From JAMXLO01 sp046735215 (GTDB lineage Bacteria; Pseudomonadota; Alphaproteobacteria; Acetobacterales; Acetobacteraceae), in assembly GCA_046735215.1 (NCBI GenBank), contig JBKPSV010000192.1, forward strand, positions 1 through 9,267: a DNA stretch of 9,267 nt. Reading direction: 5' to 3'. Position numbers and translations under genes: made by a program. Of this stretch, positions 6,621 to 9,267 are shown piece by piece. How positions within the stretch are numbered: position 1 is the stretch's first letter; every line of letters starts with the position of its first letter. The notes beneath the pieces are model-generated. The model worked only from the letters and a program-made list of their open reading frames with translations. It ran no database searches and was not told the origin of the DNA.

Positions 6621-8003
6621 ATGCCCGAAGCCGTCGATGCCGTGATCGCCGCCGCCCGCGACTTCCTGGGTGAGCGTATCACCACGAATACCACGTTGCG
6701 CGAGCATCACTCGCACGGCCAGGACACCCAGCCGCCTGTGCTGCCAGATGCGGTCGCCTTCATCGAGACCTCAGACGAAGCGGCCCGCCTGCTCGCGCTG
6801 TGCAACAACGCGCACGTGCCGGCGGTGGCGTGGGGCGGGGGTACCTCGCTGGAGGGCCACGTGACGCCGGTGCGCGGCGGCATCACGCTCGACCTGTCGC
6901 GCATGACCCGCATCATCGACATAAGCCAGGCCGATATGGACTGCCGCATCGAGGCCGGGGTGACGCGCGACCAGCTCAATGAGCACCTGCGGGACCAGGG
7001 GCTGTTCTTCCCGGTCGATCCCGGCACGTCGCTTTGCACGATCGGTGGCATGTGCGCGACGCGAGCCTCGGGCACCAACGCGGTGCGCTATGGCACGATC
7101 CGCGACAATGTCATGGGCCTGACGGTGGCATTGGCTGACGGACGGCTGATCCATACCGGCGGTCGGGTCCGAAAGTCAGCCACGGGCTATGACCTGACGC
7201 GGCTGTTCATCGGCTCCGAGGGCACCCTTGGTGTCATCACGGAAATTCAGCTGCGGCTGCACGGCATTCCTGAAGCGATATCGTCCGCCACTTGCCAATT
7301 CCCCACGCTGCGCGGCGCGGTCGAGACGGTGATCTCCATCCTGCAGACCGGTATTCCCGTGGCGCGCATGGAGCTGCTGGACGAGGTGCAGATGGGCGCC
7401 TGCATCGCCTATTCGAAGCTGGACGGGCTGCAATCTTTGCCCACGCTGTTTTTCGAATTTCATGGCTCAACCAAGGCGGTGGCCGAGCAGGCTCAGCAGG
7501 CCGAAGAAATCGCCGCGGGCTGTGACGGCGAGGGCTTCCGCTGGGCGACCGATGCCGCAGAGCGCAGCAAGCTGTGGAAGGCGCGACATGACGCGCTCTG
7601 GGCCTGTCTCGCACTGAAACCGGGACACCGGGGTATCGCCACCGATGCAATCGTGCCGATTTCATCCCTCGATGAGGCGATTCTCGGCGCCAAGGACGAT
7701 ATAGCGTCGTCCGGGCTAACGGCGCCGATTGTCGGCCATGTCGGCGACGGCAATTTTCATACCGTGATCCTGGTGCCGCCGGAACCCGATGGGCTGCAAC
7801 GCGCCTGGGAACTCGACAAGAAGATCGTCGCGCGCGCCTTGTCGCTGGGAGGTTCGTGCAGCGGCGAGCATGGTGTCGGCATCGGTAAGCGTGAGTTTCT
7901 CGAACAAGAACATGGTGCCGAAGCTCTGGCGGTGATGCGCTCGGTGAAGCACGCGCTGGACCCGCGCGGGATCCTCAACCCGGGCAAAATCTTTCTGAAC
8001 TGA
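6621..8003 (+). CDS. FAD-linked D-lactate/D-2-hydroxyacid dehydrogenase (LDHD/GlcD family)
   Basis: This is a flavoenzyme expected to oxidise a D-2-hydroxyacid such as D-lactate to the 2-oxoacid, passing electrons to a cytochrome or the quinone pool. Its 460 residues match the family. The FAD-binding domain (about 35-215) shows AWGGGTSLEGH (70-80), PGTSLCTIGGMCATRASGTN (134-153), the RYGTIRDNVMGL segment (156-167) and GRVRKSATGYDLTRLFIGSE (181-200) with GTLGVITE (201-208). The C-terminal FAD-oxidase domain carries the metal-site region: TDAIVPI (341-347), GHVGDGNFH with His373 and His380, and SGEHGVG with Glu416 and His417. The 'WGGGTSLEGH' and 'GGRVRKSA-GYDLT' wording resembles LDHD more than three-subunit glycolate oxidase, and no GlcE or GlcF gene is next to it. 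There is no signal peptide. The start ATG has TGAGG (6609-6613) 7 nt upstream. It is divergent from the transporter operon. The exact substrate is not certain. Confidence 0.92.
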   Translation: MPEAVDAVIAAARDFLGERITTNTTLREHHSHGQDTQPPVLPDAVAFIETSDEAARLLALCNNAHVPAVAWGGGTSLEGHVTPVRGGITLDLSRMTRIIDISQADMDCRIEAGVTRDQLNEHLRDQGLFFPVDPGTSLCTIGGMCATRASGTNAVRYGTIRDNVMGLTVALADGRLIHTGGRVRKSATGYDLTRLFIGSEGTLGVITEIQLRLHGIPEAISSATCQFPTLRGAVETVISILQTGIPVARMELLDEVQMGACIAYSKLDGLQSLPTLFFEFHGSTKAVAEQAQQAEEIAAGCDGEGFRWATDAAERSKLWKARHDALWACLALKPGHRGIATDAIVPISSLDEAILGAKDDIASSGLTAPIVGHVGDGNFHTVILVPPEPDGLQRAWELDKKIVARALSLGGSCSGEHGVGIGKREFLEQEHGAEALAVMRSVKHALDPRGILNPGKIFLN

Positions 8004-8117
8004 TCAGAACCAGGCGGTCAGACCGACGGCAATAGAGGCAACAAAGAGGCAGCTCAAGAACGCTAATACATGGATTTCATGACGGCGCATGGAATGCATC
8101 CCTTCAGCGGCCGACAT
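8004..8117 (-). CDS. Possible small single-span membrane protein (28-37 residues)
   Basis: A short minus-strand frame ends exactly one base beyond the dehydrogenase stop codon. From the ATG at 8117 it encodes 37 residues beginning MSAAEGMHSMRRHEIH, followed by a strongly hydrophobic segment (about 17-37: VLAFLSCLFVASIAVGLTAW plus a final Phe) that fits one membrane helix, with basic residues (Arg11, Arg12, His13) on the N-terminal side as for an N-in orientation. In-frame ATGs at 8099 and 8090 are alternatives. GAAGGG at 8100-8105 lies about 9 nt before the 8090 ATG and favours a 28-residue product. I do not recognise a family. Such a clean helix with a basic flank argues for a real gene, but in a frame this short it could be chance, and codon use does not settle it. 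Confidence 0.35.
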   Translation of the reverse strand: MSAAEGMHSMRRHEIHVLAFLSCLFVASIAVGLTAWF

Positions 8118-8240
8118 CTCAGCCGCGGGTTATGGCTTTAGTGTGGCTACGACCGCGCAACGACGATAACAAAGCCGCGCGGTGCTTAGCCAGACCCACG
8201 CCGAAAGGGGGCGGGATATGCCAGTGTGACTGCGGCCAGC

Positions 8241-8708
8241 CTAGCGTTCGCGCATCGCTGCCAACGCTTCGCGGCAACCCGGTGACAGGCTCTCCCGATG
8301 ATCAGCCAGGCAGGCGAGTGCGCGCCCGCCGCCCAACCCAACGCCTCGGCAATACTGGCGGAAATCGCCCCCGCAGGCGCGCCGTGCCATCGCCGCCCTC
8401 TCGCTCGGTGGCGACATCGGTGCTGCCTGCCCCGGGGCGGCAGCGCCACCCGCCGGTGGCATCATCGCCCCGCGCTCGGTCGCGCCAACGGCGGACTGGC
8501 AGGCCGGCGATAGGCTTGCGATATTCGCCTGCAGGCACTGCAGCGCGGCGGCCCCGCCAGTCGGCACGCTTGCGCAGTGCGCCTCGTAGTCGCCGCGGCA
8601 GGACTGACGAATGGCATTGGCCTGCGCCTGCGATGGCTGTTGCGCGTCAGCGGCACCAGCCGCTCCGAGCATGAATCCGGTCAGCAACAAGAGCAGTCCA
8701 GGCCTCAT
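8241..8708 (-). CDS. Secreted cysteine-rich repeat protein (two four-Cys units)
   Basis: This is a 155-residue protein with a clear signal peptide: Arg2, a hydrophobic run LLLLLTGFMLGAAGA, and a probable cut near ADA|QQ at 21-23. The mature part has two copies of one module. Cys37, Cys45, Cys58, Cys70 and Cys112, Cys120, Cys133, Cys145 have identical spacing (8, 13, 12), and each copy shares C-GD-x-C at its start and a SLSP-x-C end. Residues 71-111 between them are a flexible linker rich in Pro, Ala, Gly and Met. The pattern fits the cysteine-rich repeat family (Cys_rich_FGFR/GLG1-like), known from small periplasmic alphaproteobacterial proteins of undetermined function; two disulfides per module are likely. 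The frame is open upstream to 9191, but GAGGAAAG at 8713-8720, 7 nt before this ATG, and the signal peptide fix the start at 8708. It is divergent from the thiolase-like gene. Confidence 0.85.
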   Translation of the reverse strand: MRPGLLLLLTGFMLGAAGAADAQQPSQAQANAIRQSCRGDYEAHCASVPTGGAAALQCLQANIASLSPACQSAVGATERGAMMPPAGGAAAPGQAAPMSPPSERAAMARRACGGDFRQYCRGVGLGGGRALACLADHRESLSPGCREALAAMRER

Positions 8709-8739
8709 CGTTCTTTCCTCAAGACGCATCAGATGCTGC

Positions 8740-8768
8740 ATGGTATGGCGCTGTGCGCAGTTCGCCAA
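8740..8768 (-). promoter_or_regulatory. Candidate sigma-70-type promoter for the cysteine-rich protein gene
   Basis: On the minus strand TTGGCG (8763-8768) is followed after exactly 17 nt by TACCAT (8740-8745); each hexamer matches four of six consensus bases. Transcription would start near 8733, giving a leader of about 25 nt that includes the strong ribosome binding site at 8713-8720. The site fits the 106-nt gap between divergent genes. It is a consensus match by eye in a high-GC genome, so it remains a candidate. Confidence 0.4.
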
Positions 8769-8814
8769 TTGCGCCGCGATCGGGTAGCATCTTGCAGCGA
8801 TCAGGAGACCCGAC

Positions 8815-9267
8815 ATGACTGAAGCGTGCATTATCGGCTGGGCACATTCGCCGTTTGGCAGGCTGGAGGATCCCGACATCGAGGCGCTGATCGGACGCGT
8901 CGCCCGCGCCGCCATCGATGACGCGGGAATTGCCCCGACCGATGTCGAAGCGAGCTTCGTGAGCCTGTTCAACAACGGGTTTTCTGCGCAGGACTTTCCG
9001 GCATCACTGGTTCTGCAGCACGTGCCCGAATTGCGATTTCGCCCGATCACCCGATTTGAGAATGCGTGTGCCTCGGGATCCGCTGCAGTGCATGGTGCGC
9101 GCGACTTCCTTGCCGCCGGACGCGGGCGCTTCGCGCTGGTGATCGGCGTGGAGAAGATGACCGCGACACCAGGCCCGCAGGTCGGCGACATATTGCTGAA
9201 GGCGAGCTACCAAAAAGAAGAGGCCGATATTCCTGCCGGCTTCGCCGGTGTTTTCGGCCGCATTGCC
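8815..9267 (+). CDS. Thiolase-family acetyl-CoA acetyltransferase, N-terminal part (runs off the right edge)
   Basis: The first 151 codons of a thiolase-fold enzyme, open to the window end. It begins MTEACIIGWAHSPFGRLEDP, the usual first strand and loop of thiolases. The nucleophile region RFENACASGSAAVHGARDFL (80-99) places the catalytic cysteine at Cys85, followed by the typical strand FALVIGVEKMT (106-116). The sequence resembles the SCP-x-like or acetyl-CoA acetyltransferase branch more than the classical biosynthetic thiolases, judging by FNNGFSAQDFPASL (52-65) and the GVEKM strand. The family joins or cleaves acyl-CoA at the thioester carbon. The later catalytic His and Cys lie outside the window, so activity cannot be confirmed. 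AGGAG (8803-8807) stands 7 nt before the ATG and fixes the start. It is divergent from the cysteine-rich gene; no convincing promoter was seen apart from a weak TAGCAT at 8785-8790. Confidence 0.88.
   Translation, partial: MTEACIIGWAHSPFGRLEDPDIEALIGRVARAAIDDAGIAPTDVEASFVSLFNNGFSAQDFPASLVLQHVPELRFRPITRFENACASGSAAVHGARDFLAAGRGRFALVIGVEKMTATPGPQVGDILLKASYQKEEADIPAGFAGVFGRIA

Noticed and set aside
8067..8138. A 23-codon plus-strand frame after the dehydrogenase gene
   Set aside because: It has no ribosome binding site, no recognisable feature, and runs opposite the more plausible small membrane protein.
8132..8674. A 180-codon plus-strand frame opposite the cysteine-rich gene
   Set aside because: It is a G+C-driven shadow frame rich in Arg, Pro and Ser without motifs; the opposite strand has a signal peptide and ordered cysteine repeats.
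8709..9191. N-terminal extension of the cysteine-rich protein upstream of its signal peptide
   Set aside because: It would overlap the opposite-strand thiolase-like gene and bury a clear signal peptide; the strong GAGGAAAG site fixes the start at 8708.

Overview
The window looks like high-GC alphaproteobacterial chromosome. Support comes from the strong G/C bias at third codon positions, the many GTG starts, a transposase N-terminus of the type common in that class, and a small secreted cysteine-repeat protein of the kind found in Rhizobiales and Acetobacteraceae. The genus is not resolved; the class assignment is inference from style and protein families.

Layout, left to right. Positions 1-69 hold the first 23 codons of an IS630-family-like transposase running off the left edge (minus strand). 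Positions 70-526 carry no convincing gene and are visibly richer in A+T than the rest; the only structure seen is a few short inverted repeats. From 527 to 6480 the minus strand carries a tightly packed six-gene operon. In transcription order it encodes a Dpp/Opp-type ATPase (DppD-like), a secreted family-5 solute-binding protein, permease B, permease C, a nucleotidyltransferase-like protein of unknown role (NTP_transf_6/COG3575) and the second ATPase (DppF-like). All junctions are 17 nt apart or closer, and three are start/stop overlaps. Divergent from the operon across a 140-nt gap, 6621-8003 (+) encodes an FAD-linked D-lactate/D-2-hydroxyacid dehydrogenase of the LDHD/GlcD family. Ending directly against its stop codon from the opposite strand is a possible 28-37 residue single-span membrane protein (8004-8117). 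Next come a secreted protein with two four-cysteine repeats (8241-8708, minus) and, divergent from it, the 5' part of a thiolase-like gene (8815 to the right edge, +).

How the genes may work together: the operon is a complete ABC importer with binding protein, two permeases and two ATPases. Both ATPases keep all nucleotide-binding motifs and the four C-terminal cysteines associated with a [4Fe-4S] cluster in this subfamily. The adjacent divergent flavoenzyme suggests, without proving, that the importer supplies a compound that yields a D-2-hydroxyacid, which is then oxidised to a 2-oxoacid. The thiolase is separated by unrelated small genes and need not belong to the same pathway.

Most of the window is ordinary metabolism and transport. 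The least ordinary items are the nucleotidyltransferase-like gene translationally locked into the transporter operon, the possible tiny membrane protein, and the exactly duplicated cysteine spacing in the secreted protein. No defence system, CRISPR array, tRNA or rRNA was seen.
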